Shown: piece by piece, positions 47,681 to 56,251 of the stretch | How positions within the stretch are numbered: position 1 is the stretch's first letter | How the letters are laid out: each line of letters begins with the position of its first letter | DNA from: Terrimonas sp. | Lineage (GTDB): Bacteria > Bacteroidota > Bacteroidia > Chitinophagales > Chitinophagaceae | DNA length: 64,000 nt | Reading direction: 5' to 3' | Assembly: GCF_003075435.1 (NCBI RefSeq) | Contig: NZ_QCZJ01000006.1 | Coordinates: forward strand, 186,001-250,000 | The notes under the pieces: model-generated | Seen by the model: only the letters and a program-made list of their open reading frames with translations | What the model was told of the DNA's origin: nothing | Databases searched by the model: none | Made by a program: the position numbers and the translations under genes

Positions 47681-50600
47681 TCATGCCTCATCTTCTTCCG
47701 CCGGGTGTAGTGCCACGGAAAGATGATTGCTTTTTATGAAATTACACCAGTCACAGTCGGCTTTTCCGCAGCCGGTTTTAAATTCCCGGTTTTGTATTTT
47801 TTGCCAGGTGGTAATGATCTGTTGTGTTACAGTAGTAATATCTGCATCTGTTACTTCTACCAGTTCAGTTTTATATTCTTTGCCCACAGGCTCTATAAAA
47901 TCAAATTCGGTGCTTACCACCTGCCAGTCATTGGTCCTGTCATTATCCAGTAATATTTTATAGAATACTGCCTGGCGCCAGTAGTCGCCTCCATTGGGTT
48001 CATTATCATTAGGGCGAACCAGTTTCTTTTTAGCATTCTCATATTTGCCGGTTTTGTAATCAACCACATTTACCTGCCTGCCATTGAATTCAAGCTTATC
48101 GAGCTTGCCGTTGATAGGCACATGCTGAACGGTAACATTCCTGATATTCTTTTCAGCTAAAATTATTTTATTCCACTTGTCAATATAGTTATTATAATAG
48201 TCAGGTAAGATTTTTTCTCCATATGCTTTTTTCAGTTTAAATGCCTCCGGTGTAAATGCTTCGCGGTTATTTTTCATATACCAGTTAAAGTCTGCCAGCA
48301 GGTCTTCTTTAGGAAGAAAAACATTCCCGTTCTCTTTCATTTTTATAAAAAGCCGTTCAATGCTCCAGTGTATAGCGCTGCCAAAAGCCATGCTTTCATT
48401 TTTAGCAGCAGGTACGCGGATTAGATTTTGATAATAAAATTTTAAAGGGCAGCTCAGGTAATTATTGAGGTGGGTAACGCTCATGGTATAGCGCTTCAGT
48501 ATATCATCAATATATTCCGCTTCTACCAGCTCAATTTCAGGTTTTGCTTTTTCTGTAAACCGCTGCTGCAGGTAACCGGCAAGCAATTCATCAGGCACTG
48601 TTTTATTGGTGAGCTGAAGCGATCCGCCTTCAATCAGTTCCGTAACAAAAGTGCTGGGCGTTTGTTCCTTATCTTTTTCATCTTTTACAGCATAAGATAT
48701 ATGCAGGTGTGTTTTAGCCCGGGTAAGCGCCACATAAAACAACCGCCTGTTCTCTTCAATGCCGGGCGGCGTTGTGCTGTTGCTTTTCAGGTTATCGGGC
48801 AATTTATAGGAGCGGTTTGCCCCCCTGCTGTTTTCATCCCATATTTTTTGTGTGCAGCCTGTTACAAACACATGAGCATATTCCGAGCCTTTAGCACCAT
48901 GCGCGGTTACCATGTTTACGCCTTCGTCGTTCGAGGTTATCTTATACAGCGATACCGGCAACCGGCTGGACTTCATCATGGCTATATTATCCAGCCATTC
49001 CTTTAATGTTATATCAGGGTTGCGGTGACTTTCTTCTTTCAAATGATCAAATAATGCGTTCAGCACCTGCATCAGCCAGGGCTTTTCAGCACTTTGCATA
49101 ATGTATGAAAGCACACCTGCTTTCTGAATAACCTGCTCCAGCAATTGCTGCACGGTGGTATTTACAGAAGCTTTGAGCAAATGCTCAAGCGTATCGCTTA
49201 TTTCTTTTACTGACTTGCCGTCAGGCTCGTTAAACAGGTCGGCTTTGGGAGCGACAGATTCCGCTATTATGCGGCGCAGGGAGAATGCATCTTCTTTTGC
49301 GGCTTTGTTTTTTGCATTAACCGCAATGGTTAGTTTAGCAATCTGCAGCGGATGAAGATTAAAGAAGTCACTATGCAGCAGCAGGAATAAAATATCATCG
49401 CCGCTATAGGGAATATATTTTTCCCGTTCTATCCATTGTAATATCAGCAGCAGGTTTTGAATAAAAGGCAATCCAAGTATATCCACTTTCTTTTTGGCAT
49501 TTACCGGTATCTTTTTGCCTTCCAGCATCGAGATGATCGTTTCTGCCTGTGCGTGATTTCGGTATATTACTGCTATTTCCTTACCGCTGATACCCTGCTG
49601 AATAAGATTTTCAATCTGCATGGCAATATCAATAGCTTCCTGGCCGGCGTTGGCATATTCAACAATTACAGGTGCGGTATCAATACCTTTAAATAGAGGA
49701 TTGGATGATATAAGGGGATGGTTGTTCTCCGGCTTAATTACGCGTCCGGTATTATGAGCTATGAGTTGGTATGCTGCATTTAAAACAGGAGTAGTAGAAC
49801 GGTAATTGTTGATAAGATCAATGGTAGTTAATGCATGTTCGTATTTTTTTTCAAAAGCTTTAATGTTCTCAACATTCGCATCCTGGAAAGAAAAAATACT
49901 TTGATCCGCATCTCCTACTACAAAAAGATTAGGCACATCCCAATAGCCGGTAAGTTTTTGCAGCAATAAATTTTGTGAGCGGCTGGTATCCTGGAACTCG
50001 TCCACCAGAAAATACATAAACCGTTCCTGGTAGTCCAGCAGCAGGTTATTATTTTCTTCAAAAGCTTTCAGCACCCACAGTATCATATCATCAAAATTAT
50101 AACGACCTGCGGCAGCCATCATGGTATTGTATTGCGGGTAAAGATTTACCGCGGCACTAAGCGTTTCCATTTTTTCCTTTTCATCGTCAATGGCTGCTTT
50201 TTTAGGAGCACCCGCTTCAAAGCCTTTGTATTTTCTTTTATATTGGAATTCTTCCCGGTTTTCCAAATTGTCTGCATAATCCTTTATCCTTTCGTTCAAA
50301 TATTCCGGCGTCCATGCTTCTTTCTTCATTAAACTGAACAGTGCTTTCAGCCTGTCTTTTTCGTAATATACTTCGCCGCGAAAACGCTTGAGCTTATTAT
50401 CTGGCGGAATGGAATCTATCAGCTTATGAAAGAGATCAATTTCCTCCAGGTCGCCTATGGGAGAAAGGTTAAGCTTGCCAAAGTAGGTTAGGTTATCCTG
50501 GATGACTTCATTACAAAAAGAGTGAAATGTGTGTATGCGCACGTTATAGGCTGGCGTACCGATAATCTTAAGCAAACGATTGCGCATTTCTATAGCGCCA

Positions 50601-50809
50601 TTATCGGTATAGGTTAAACAAAGAATATTATTAGGATTAATGTCCGTTTGCCGCAGAATATTTGCGATACGCAAAGCAAGCACCTGCGTTTTGCCTGTGC
50701 CGGGACCCGCATTAACCAAAACAGGACCTTCTATAGTATCAACGGCATTTTTTTGCTGCTCATTCAGTTTGTTGTAATATTCCAGGAATTCCAGCTCTTT
50801 AGTATTCAT
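47681..50809 (-). CDS. UvrD-type helicase fused to a PD-(D/E)xK nuclease with Fe-S cysteines
   Basis: A 1042-residue SF1A helicase. Walker A is A-G-P-G-T-G-K-T (34-41), Walker B V-D-E-F-Q-D-T, then G-D-A-D-Q-S-I-F-S-F-Q-D and the motif V/VI block R-R-L-F-Y-V-A-L-T-R-A-K. The C-terminal domain has L-S-C-P-L-K-F-Y-Y, V-V-D-Y-K-T-G-K and the triplet C-G-K-A-D-C-D-W-C, which together give the four cysteines of AddB/Cas4-like iron-sulfur nucleases. It probably processes DNA ends or aids repair as a single-chain alternative to AddAB. Confidence 0.9.
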   Translation of the reverse strand: MNTKELEFLEYYNKLNEQQKNAVDTIEGPVLVNAGPGTGKTQVLALRIANILRQTDINPNNILCLTYTDNGAIEMRNRLLKIIGTPAYNVRIHTFHSFCNEVIQDNLTYFGKLNLSPIGDLEEIDLFHKLIDSIPPDNKLKRFRGEVYYEKDRLKALFSLMKKEAWTPEYLNERIKDYADNLENREEFQYKRKYKGFEAGAPKKAAIDDEKEKMETLSAAVNLYPQYNTMMAAAGRYNFDDMILWVLKAFEENNNLLLDYQERFMYFLVDEFQDTSRSQNLLLQKLTGYWDVPNLFVVGDADQSIFSFQDANVENIKAFEKKYEHALTTIDLINNYRSTTPVLNAAYQLIAHNTGRVIKPENNHPLISSNPLFKGIDTAPVIVEYANAGQEAIDIAMQIENLIQQGISGKEIAVIYRNHAQAETIISMLEGKKIPVNAKKKVDILGLPFIQNLLLILQWIEREKYIPYSGDDILFLLLHSDFFNLHPLQIAKLTIAVNAKNKAAKEDAFSLRRIIAESVAPKADLFNEPDGKSVKEISDTLEHLLKASVNTTVQQLLEQVIQKAGVLSYIMQSAEKPWLMQVLNALFDHLKEESHRNPDITLKEWLDNIAMMKSSRLPVSLYKITSNDEGVNMVTAHGAKGSEYAHVFVTGCTQKIWDENSRGANRSYKLPDNLKSNSTTPPGIEENRRLFYVALTRAKTHLHISYAVKDEKDKEQTPSTFVTELIEGGSLQLTNKTVPDELLAGYLQQRFTEKAKPEIELVEAEYIDDILKRYTMSVTHLNNYLSCPLKFYYQNLIRVPAAKNESMAFGSAIHWSIERLFIKMKENGNVFLPKEDLLADFNWYMKNNREAFTPEAFKLKKAYGEKILPDYYNNYIDKWNKIILAEKNIRNVTVQHVPINGKLDKLEFNGRQVNVVDYKTGKYENAKKKLVRPNDNEPNGGDYWRQAVFYKILLDNDRTNDWQVVSTEFDFIEPVGKEYKTELVEVTDADITTVTQQIITTWQKIQNREFKTGCGKADCDWCNFIKSNHLSVALHPAEEDEA

Positions 50810-51147
50810 TTTCAGGGTTATTGTAGTCAGCTAAAATATTTAAATTGTTTATTACCCGTTTTAATTATTGTAGTGCTTTAAACCGGTTAACAAGTGGTAT
50901 GTAGTAATATACAAAACTGGTAGAGTATCAACGTCGCCGCCTTGTTGTAACACAGGGTATTTATTATGCTAATTATATTTTTCTCAGGTAACTAACGTTA
51001 TAACATTAATAAATATAACCACTTTGTAGTATTGGCTGCTTTAAAATGCTTCAATACTTTTACACCAGTAATTGATACACTACAGCCGTTGAAACCAATT
51101 GATGAGCACGACACTTAATTCACTAAAAGTACATTTACTTGTTTAAA
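50810..51147. other. Non-coding gap upstream of the helicase gene
   Basis: About 340 AT-rich bases between the helicase start and the terminator of the TPR gene. It must hold the helicase promoter on the minus strand, but I could not find a convincing -33/-7 pair, repeat or reading frame in it. Confidence 0.5.
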
Positions 51148-51180
51148 AAAAAGCCGCAACAATTTTGTTAGCGGCTTTTT
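51148..51180 (-). terminator. Intrinsic terminator of the TPR gene
   Basis: AAAAAGCCGC (51148-51157) pairs with GCGGCTTTTT (51171-51180), with an inner AACA/TGTT stem. A and T runs on both sides would make it work in either direction. It lies 20 bases past the TPR gene stop. Confidence 0.88.
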
Positions 51181-51199
51181 AAATATTTCCTGTACTCAG

Positions 51200-51850
51200 C
51201 TAACCGGGTATGCGGCTTATATACTTTTCAATCTGCTTAATCTGGTCAACCACCTGTGGTGTAGTAGGCTTTTGTTCTTTTGCTCTTCTGAAATAATCCT
51301 TAGCTGCCCTGAACTCTCTTTTATTAATAAATATCTGGCACATTTGAAGATATGCCGCCGCGGTATTTTCTTTATCAGGCAAACCGGCACGGATGGCTTT
51401 GCGGATATATTCTTCCGCCTGCTTCATATTGCTTTTTTGCATGGCAATGCTGCCTAGCTGAAAATATGCGGCGCCTTCGGTCTCTTTCATTGGCATGCCC
51501 AGGCTCAGGCTTTTTTTCATCATCACTTCGGCGCTATCAAAATCCTGTTTGAACAAAGCCAGGTTTGATTTCAAAAAATAGTAAACACTGCGCACAGGCT
51601 TTATCAGCAGCCCGGGAAATTTAATAGAATCCAATACCTTTTGCGCGCCTTCAATATCACCATCTTCCATATAACCCTGTATCAGGCGCATGGGGCCAAA
51701 CAGGAAATGGCTTACAATACCAATAAGCGCTATAAAGTAAAGCGCAAATGCCGGCCAAAAGCCTGAATATATATTAACGATTATCGCCAGGGCCAACGCT
51801 ACAAAACTGAGCGGCAAACGGTATTTTATCAATAATGTATAAAACTTCAT
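51200..51850 (-). CDS. TPR-repeat membrane protein
   Basis: A 216-residue protein with two membrane spans (about 12-30 and 33-52) followed by about four tetratricopeptide repeats (for example A-A-Y-F-Q-L-G-S-I-A-M-Q-K-S and A-A-A-Y-L-Q-M-C-Q-I-F-I-N). It likely acts as a scaffold on the cytoplasmic or periplasmic side of the inner membrane; the partner is unknown. Confidence 0.82.
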   Translation of the reverse strand: MKFYTLLIKYRLPLSFVALALAIIVNIYSGFWPAFALYFIALIGIVSHFLFGPMRLIQGYMEDGDIEGAQKVLDSIKFPGLLIKPVRSVYYFLKSNLALFKQDFDSAEVMMKKSLSLGMPMKETEGAAYFQLGSIAMQKSNMKQAEEYIRKAIRAGLPDKENTAAAYLQMCQIFINKREFRAAKDYFRRAKEQKPTTPQVVDQIKQIEKYISRIPG

Positions 51851-51965
51851 ATCCTGTTTTTAGGGCTGCAAAGATAGGAAAACCCCACTGTATAGTAAGG
51901 TGTGTTTTGAAGGGGGAAGGCGAAGGGTGGAAGGTGGAAAGTATAACATAGCAGATTTAGGGTAA

Positions 51966-52021
51966 ACGCTTATAGCTGACGGCTAACCGCTGACACCTGA
52001 TAGCTGATTGCTGACAGCTAC
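51966..52021. repeat. AGCTGTCAGC-type repeat cluster
   Basis: Units such as tatagctgacggct, gatagctgat and tgctgacagct lie between the TPR and VOC genes. It is the third cluster of this dispersed family in the window. Confidence 0.7.
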
Positions 52022-52474
52022 TTACTCCTTTGCGTCATTCACCTCAATCCAGTACCCATCAGGGTCTTTAAGCCATATTTGTTTTACGCCATCAACCCGC
52101 GAAGATATACTGCCTTTTTTGCCGTTAATATCTTCCCATTCTATTGATCTTTGTTTTAATACATTGGTAAATGCCGGCACTGATGCCACACTGAAGCAGG
52201 TATGATTATTCTTATAATACTCCTTCTTAATATCAGCACCCTGTATAATATGCATAGCTGCGCCCGGGCCTATTTTGAGCCAGATATGCTTACCGTCATG
52301 AAAAGGCTCGGGTATGGTGTCGAGCCCTAATACATTGATATAGAAGTCGCCGGATTTTTGTACATCCACCACATAGATAGCCACATGATTTATACGGGCT
52401 TTAGGCGCCTGGGCAAATGTTTTGCCGCAAAAAACAAGCAATGCCAGGGTAATAACGGAAAACCTGATTTTCAT
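52022..52474 (-). CDS. Secreted VOC-family (glyoxalase-like) protein
   Basis: A 150-residue protein with a signal peptide (F-A-Q-A-P) and one vicinal-oxygen-chelate module: H-V-A-I-Y-V-V-D-V-Q-K-S-G-D-F-Y, H-T-C-F-S-V and D-P-D-G-Y-W-I-E-V. The metal ligands H and E are present. Periplasmic VOC proteins of this type are of unknown role; a metal-dependent lyase or dioxygenase is possible. Confidence 0.85.
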   Translation of the reverse strand: MKIRFSVITLALLVFCGKTFAQAPKARINHVAIYVVDVQKSGDFYINVLGLDTIPEPFHDGKHIWLKIGPGAAMHIIQGADIKKEYYKNNHTCFSVASVPAFTNVLKQRSIEWEDINGKKGSISSRVDGVKQIWLKDPDGYWIEVNDAKE

Positions 52475-52513
52475 ATTAATATTTAAGATGCTGAAAGTAC
52501 TGAAAATTAGCAG

Positions 52514-52542
52514 TTGAAAATCTTATGAAACCACTATTTTTG
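52514..52542 (+). promoter_or_regulatory. Promoter of tRNA-Arg
   Basis: TTG (52514-52516) lies 18 bases before TATTTTTG (52535-52542), a good match to the Bacteroidota consensus. Transcription would begin about 20 bases before the tRNA. Confidence 0.65.
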
Positions 52543-52570
52543 CAGCCCGTTATTACTTGTGTAATAATTT

Positions 52571-52642
52571 GGTCCCGTAGTTCAATGGATAGAATAGAAG
52601 TTTCCTAAACTTTAGATACAAGTTCGATTCTTGTCGGGACTA
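52571..52642 (+). tRNA. tRNA-Arg (anticodon CCU)
   Basis: A full cloverleaf can be drawn. The acceptor stem is GGTCCCG with CGGGACT, the D stem GTTC/GAAT, the anticodon stem GAAGT/ACTTT with loop TTCCTAA (anticodon CCT), and the T arm ACAAG-TTCGATT-CTTGT. CCA is not encoded. The 3' half overlaps, on the opposite strand, the last codons of a serine recombinase remnant, so it is the likely integration site of the element to its right. Confidence 0.93.
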
Positions 52643-53498
52643 CTTCACCGGAAAGGTGCAATTTCTTGCTACTTTTCCGGTTTTTTATTTCGCTCAAACC
52701 CCCTCCCAGTGTAAATATCAGCCGAACGGCTTCGTTTAATCGGGTGGTTCGATATTGAAAACCGTCAAAAACAAGTTTTTCCGGATATATCGAACCAATG
52801 ATTTGACGTTTCTGCGTAACTGTTCCCTCATCATACAAAATATCTAACCTGGAAAGATTGCTGACTGCTTGATTTAATAGCCCGTCAATACTCTTTTCTA
52901 CCTGGGAAGAGCCTGCCAGGTTTGCTTCCAGTATGGTAATTTTGTTGGTACAGTCTAGCTTTAATTCCCGGTAATCTTCCGGGTCAAGTTTTTGATCGGC
53001 GACTAATTCTCTGGCATTTTTTAACCGTATATTCAGATCATCTATTTGCGAAATGATTTGCTTTCTGTTGCTCTGCTGGCTCCGGGTTTGTTCGTAGTAA
53101 GATTCTTTTAGTGTGACAACATATATGTCACTCATGCCCGGCTTGGGTACATATTTTCTCAGCTCCCGCACAAAAAGACTATTGGCATTTTCTGTTCTAA
53201 ACCTACTCCCGCAGGAAGAAACACAGTGATAATAATAGTAATGATTGTAGCGACCTTTTGATGCACTACCGGTTAACATGCGACCACATTTGGGACAAAT
53301 AAGAAAACCACGCAAAGGCATTTGTTCATCCACTGTGATCTGTGTAGCGGGTCTTTCTTTTCTTTTTCTTCCCAACAAAAGATCCTGCACTTCATAAAAA
53401 AGTGCTTCGGATATAATGGCTTCGTGTTGGCCTTGTACTGCAGTTGATTCTTCGTCTTTGTGGTTAAGTTTAATGCGATTTTCGGTTTTTAATTTTAT
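52605..53498 (-). pseudogene. Large serine recombinase, C-terminal remnant
   Basis: The frame is open for 297 codons from just after a TGA at 53499-53501. It carries the end of the recombinase domain (H-E-A-I-I-S-E-A-L-F-Y-E-V-Q-D-L-L), the zinc ribbon (C-P-K-C-G-R-M-L-T-G-S...H-C-V-S-S-C) and the coiled coil (about 150-200) of large serine integrases. The N-terminal resolvase domain with the catalytic Ser is missing; its place is taken by the gene at 53470-54054. The last 13 codons (V-V-P-T-R-I-E-L-V-S-K-V, stop) are antisense to the tRNA. It can no longer catalyse integration or excision alone. Confidence 0.85.
52647..52687 (+). terminator. Terminator of tRNA-Arg
   Basis: ACCGGAAA (52647-52654) pairs with TTTCCGGT (52674-52681), followed by a T run. 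It lies in the recombinase remnant, so after integration the element itself supplies the tRNA terminator. Confidence 0.75.
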
Positions 53499-54054
53499 TC
53501 ATTTGATAGGCAAGCTTAATCAGGCAATAGAGGTGCTGATAAAATAATACCAGGTTTCCATTATATATTTTTTTATTGCCATCGTATGTAACAACAGCAT
53601 CCAGCATATCCAGTATCTCTGCCTTTGCATAACCAGAAGGGAAGGTCTTGCAAAAAGCTTTAATAGCTAAAGCAGGCTTGCGCATTTCTTCATCGTTTAA
53701 CAAAACGGGAATATTCATCTCCCTTAACATCCGCTGTATTTGTCTTGATAGCCCCTTTCCCGGCATATTCTTTTTTGAATAATTACTTTTTTTGTGCAGG
53801 ATATAAAGCGCTTCAATAAGCTTATGTAGTTCCGCTATGAAGTCAATCAGATCTTCTCTTGTGTTGCCTTCATCATAAGCACTCTGGTCGTTAGATAGAG
53901 CAATATGTAACCATAGTTTGAGTTCACGCCTGAAATCGTCAAGATGAAAGTTTTTAAATACTTCAGAGAGGCAATGAACGCCCTGCTTTTCCAACTTGGT
54001 TAAAAAGTGGTAGGGCTTTTGAAATCGCTTTGTTGCTGTGCTTTCTCCGTTCAT
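53470..54054 (-). CDS. Conserved hypothetical protein of a mobile-element operon
   Basis: A 194-residue, mostly helical, basic protein without signal or membrane segments. The block F-R-R-E-L-K-L-W-L-H-I-A-L-S-N-D and E-D-L-I-D-F-I-A-E-L-H-K-L-I-E-A-L-Y-I is of a type I associate with small Bacteroidota proteins near transposons and recombinases; no function is known to me. It overlaps the HEPN gene upstream by 4 bases and the recombinase remnant downstream by 29 bases. Confidence 0.7.
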   Translation of the reverse strand: MNGESTATKRFQKPYHFLTKLEKQGVHCLSEVFKNFHLDDFRRELKLWLHIALSNDQSAYDEGNTREDLIDFIAELHKLIEALYILHKKSNYSKKNMPGKGLSRQIQRMLREMNIPVLLNDEEMRKPALAIKAFCKTFPSGYAKAEILDMLDAVVTYDGNKKIYNGNLVLFYQHLYCLIKLAYQMNKIKNRKSH

Positions 54055-54914
54055 AATGCTGTTGGTGACATTGTATGCTTTACCGGGTGTTTTCCGGTCT
54101 GCTCTAGTATTTCATGAATGTGACTTATCTTTTCCGTAAGCTTTAAGAGATCGGCATTACTAATTTTATAATCCTCTTTATACCGGGTGTCTATATATGC
54201 TTTTTGCAGAAGGTTGAAAAGCCGTTTTTCCTCTTCGGTTTTTTGAGGAAAAATATCAGGTAGTTGATAGGATACCAGCCCTGCATAACGCAATAGCCTG
54301 TCAATACTGTGGGTGTTGGCATGGTAGCCAGTACCCGCCTTCAACAAAGTACGCAAAGCCTGCTCTGCCGATTGATGTAACATGAAAGCTGCCATAGCAT
54401 GTTGCTTTCTGATTCTATACAGTTCCGATCCGGCAAGAAACTCTTTCGCCTTTGTTAGCCCTTCTGCAAGATTTTTTTCGGCTGCTACATCATGATTTGC
54501 AGTCTGTGAAACAGGTAATTGGCAACTTCCGGAATTATAGATGACTACCGCCGATTGCTGTACGTTTATTGCAAATGAATTCCCTACTCTCAGCCATTCT
54601 TCAAAAGCGCTTTTTTGTAATACGATGGTAGTTACTGGTATAAATGCTTTGCAATGGGTTTCTATCTTATCCTGCCATTCGTGTGCCTCTTTATTGTTGA
54701 GGTCTTCCATTAAAATCAAGAGAATATAATCTGCCATGTGCTGGGAAGTAGGAGCCGTTTGCTGAAATATGCTTTCGCTTCTTCGCCGGAGCAAAGAAGC
54801 ACCCAGCAGAAAGATCATTGTAGGGTTCGCTGCGTTTACTATCAAGTCAACCAAACGTTGCTGATTTGAGAAATGGGCATCCTTGCCAAAATGGTATATC
54901 GTAAACGGCTTCAT
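54051..54914 (-). CDS. HEPN-domain protein with degenerate nucleotidyltransferase-like N-terminus
   Basis: A 287-residue protein. Residues about 160-285 form a HEPN helical bundle (A-A-F-M-L-H-Q-S-A-E-Q-A-L-R-T-L-L, T-H-S-I-D-R-L-L, L-L-Q-K-A-Y-I-D-T-R-Y). The first 120 residues, with I-F-L-L-G-A-S-L-L-R-R-R-S-E-S-I and Y-I-L-L-I-L-M-E-D, recall an MNT nucleotidyltransferase fold that has lost its G-S-x-x-x-G-x-x and D-x-D residues. MNT/HEPN pairs are toxin-antitoxin modules; a fused and decayed form could be a regulator or a toxin. It is the middle gene of a three-gene coupled operon. Confidence 0.72.
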   Translation of the reverse strand: MKPFTIYHFGKDAHFSNQQRLVDLIVNAANPTMIFLLGASLLRRRSESIFQQTAPTSQHMADYILLILMEDLNNKEAHEWQDKIETHCKAFIPVTTIVLQKSAFEEWLRVGNSFAINVQQSAVVIYNSGSCQLPVSQTANHDVAAEKNLAEGLTKAKEFLAGSELYRIRKQHAMAAFMLHQSAEQALRTLLKAGTGYHANTHSIDRLLRYAGLVSYQLPDIFPQKTEEEKRLFNLLQKAYIDTRYKEDYKISNADLLKLTEKISHIHEILEQTGKHPVKHTMSPTAL

Positions 54915-55375
54915 ATCTCCTCCTTTTTTGATAGTTTACGCCTTGGCTTTCTAAACCATTTCTTGAAAAAGTAGGTATGATGTTTATCCCGCCATTTGGC
55001 ATATAGGTCTATCAAATTCATTTTACCATTGCTTTCGCGCGGAAATAGCATTCCAATGGCATCCATTTCCTTAAATATCTGGCGGATATCTTCTTCGCTG
55101 TAATGATGCTGACCATATCCATGAGCAATAAAATAATTGATGAGATGTTCTTTCGCAGCATCCCTGCCTTCCCGGTTCGAACTGGCGCAGGCCAGATTAT
55201 CAGTAAAATCCCAGATGATTTCCCTGGGTGTTTTATCAACCAGCCGGCAAAGCAGCAGGAATTGATAAGGAAGAACGAATTTAAAGTTAGCATCACGGTC
55301 GTAAGCGCCGGTTTGCCATTTTAATACTGGACGAGGTTTCTGTTGCATGCCCTTTTTGGTTGAAGTCTTTTTCAT
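54911..55375 (-). CDS. Conserved hypothetical protein, first gene of the HEPN operon
   Basis: A 154-residue basic protein. The centre, F-V-L-P-Y-Q-F-L-L-L-C-R-L-V and E-H-L-I-N-Y-F-I-A-H-G-Y-G, plus D-L-Y-A-K-W-R-D-K-H and the Trp/Lys-rich tail, form a pattern I have seen only as uncharacterised proteins in this group of bacteria. It lacks a catalytic signature. The stop overlaps the HEPN gene's ATG (ATGA). Confidence 0.7.
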   Translation of the reverse strand: MKKTSTKKGMQQKPRPVLKWQTGAYDRDANFKFVLPYQFLLLCRLVDKTPREIIWDFTDNLACASSNREGRDAAKEHLINYFIAHGYGQHHYSEEDIRQIFKEMDAIGMLFPRESNGKMNLIDLYAKWRDKHHTYFFKKWFRKPRRKLSKKEEI

Positions 55376-55436
55376 TCAGGTGTTTTTGAAGTGAGAAAAT
55401 TTGTTGAAAAGACCAACCGGCAGCCAAAAAAATAGA

Positions 55437-55580
55437 CGTGGGTTAGTCCTTAATGATTCTGAGGGTTACGACACCCTGATCTCAAATAAGAACGCCCACG
55501 CCTGAACCTTAAAAATAAGGAAAACGCGAGCGATTTACCTTATCCTCCCGAGATCAATGATATGTCGTAATTTCAGAATC
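55437..55580. other. Highly structured intergenic region (possible ncRNA or site of action)
   Basis: Imperfect inverted repeats (55455-55483 and 55550-55580) read GATTCTGA..TTACGACA..TGATCTC in one direction and the complement in the other. Inside, GGGT..ACCC, CCTTA..TAAGG and ATAAGG..CCTTAT form small stems, and CGTGGG (55437-55442) pairs with CCCACG (55495-55500). It lies 60 bases before the operon on the minus strand and 195 before the HTH gene on the plus strand. It could be a structured RNA leader, an att or res site, or an operator. Confidence 0.55.
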
Positions 55581-55649
55581 GGGAATAAAGCAAATACGCT
55601 TTTATATGTTATAGTATAATTTCTAAGTCATAAAATGAATTAATAAAAT

Positions 55650-55765
55650 TGTTATGCAATATAACACAATTGTTATACAATAACAATATTATTTTCCACA
55701 AGATCTCTTTCTCTTGAAAATCAATTTTTTACAATCTTGTAAATTGTGTTCTATAAGCACAATTT
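55650..55765. promoter_or_regulatory. Dyad repeats upstream of the HTH gene (possible operators)
   Basis: TGTTAT-5-ATAACA (55650-55666), ATTGTTAT-3-ATAACAAT (55669-55687) and AAATTGTG-9-CACAATTT (55741-55765) are AT-rich dyads. The first two share the TTGTTAT half-site. The last ends 9 bases before the HTH start. Autoregulation by the HTH protein is a reasonable guess. Confidence 0.5.
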
Positions 55766-55774
55766 ATTTGCCCG

Positions 55775-56092
55775 ATGAGTAAAATAATGAACTCCAAAAG
55801 AAAACCCACCCATCTGGTTATAAACAGGCTGGCAGTTGTTTTAAAAGAAGAACGGGTCTCTAATAAGCAGCTAGCAGAAACATTAGGTTATGAACCTGCA
55901 ACTGTTTCGAAATGGGCTACCAATACAATACAACCTCCGCTTTCTACTTTCTTTCGCATTGCACTCACCATCAATCGTGATCTGAAGGATTTTTTTATTT
56001 CGTCTAAAGACATTGATGGAGGAGAGGTGAAAAAAATACTCAAGGAGTTGGCGGTAATTGCGGAGAAAGGGAAAAGAACAGGGAAGAAGTGA
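55775..56092 (+). CDS. XRE-family HTH transcriptional regulator
   Basis: A 105-residue protein with one Cro/CI-type HTH (V-S-N-K-Q-L-A-E-T-L-G-Y-E-P-A-T-V-S-K-W, about residues 28-47) followed by a basic tail. It is divergent from the HEPN operon and probably represses it and itself through the dyads between them. The Met at residue 5 is an alternative start. Confidence 0.88.
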   Translation: MSKIMNSKRKPTHLVINRLAVVLKEERVSNKQLAETLGYEPATVSKWATNTIQPPLSTFFRIALTINRDLKDFFISSKDIDGGEVKKILKELAVIAEKGKRTGKK

Positions 56093-56251
56093 GAGATAGG
56101 TTCCTATATTTAGGGATAATGGTTCATCGTTTCTTTTATCGGAGGGGAGGGTGGAAAACACTCATCCATAAGAAGAAATTTTTCAGTCTTTTCGGAAAAT
56201 CAGTTCCTTATAGCTCAACCTAAAATTCATCCGTTTATTTCCTGATTTTTA

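Noticed and set aside
53388-53390. GTG at 53390 as the true start of the recombinase gene
   Set aside because: Family residues (H-E-A-I-I-S-E-A-L-F-Y-E-V) continue upstream of it in the same frame, so the frame is a remnant cut at its 5' end rather than a short gene.
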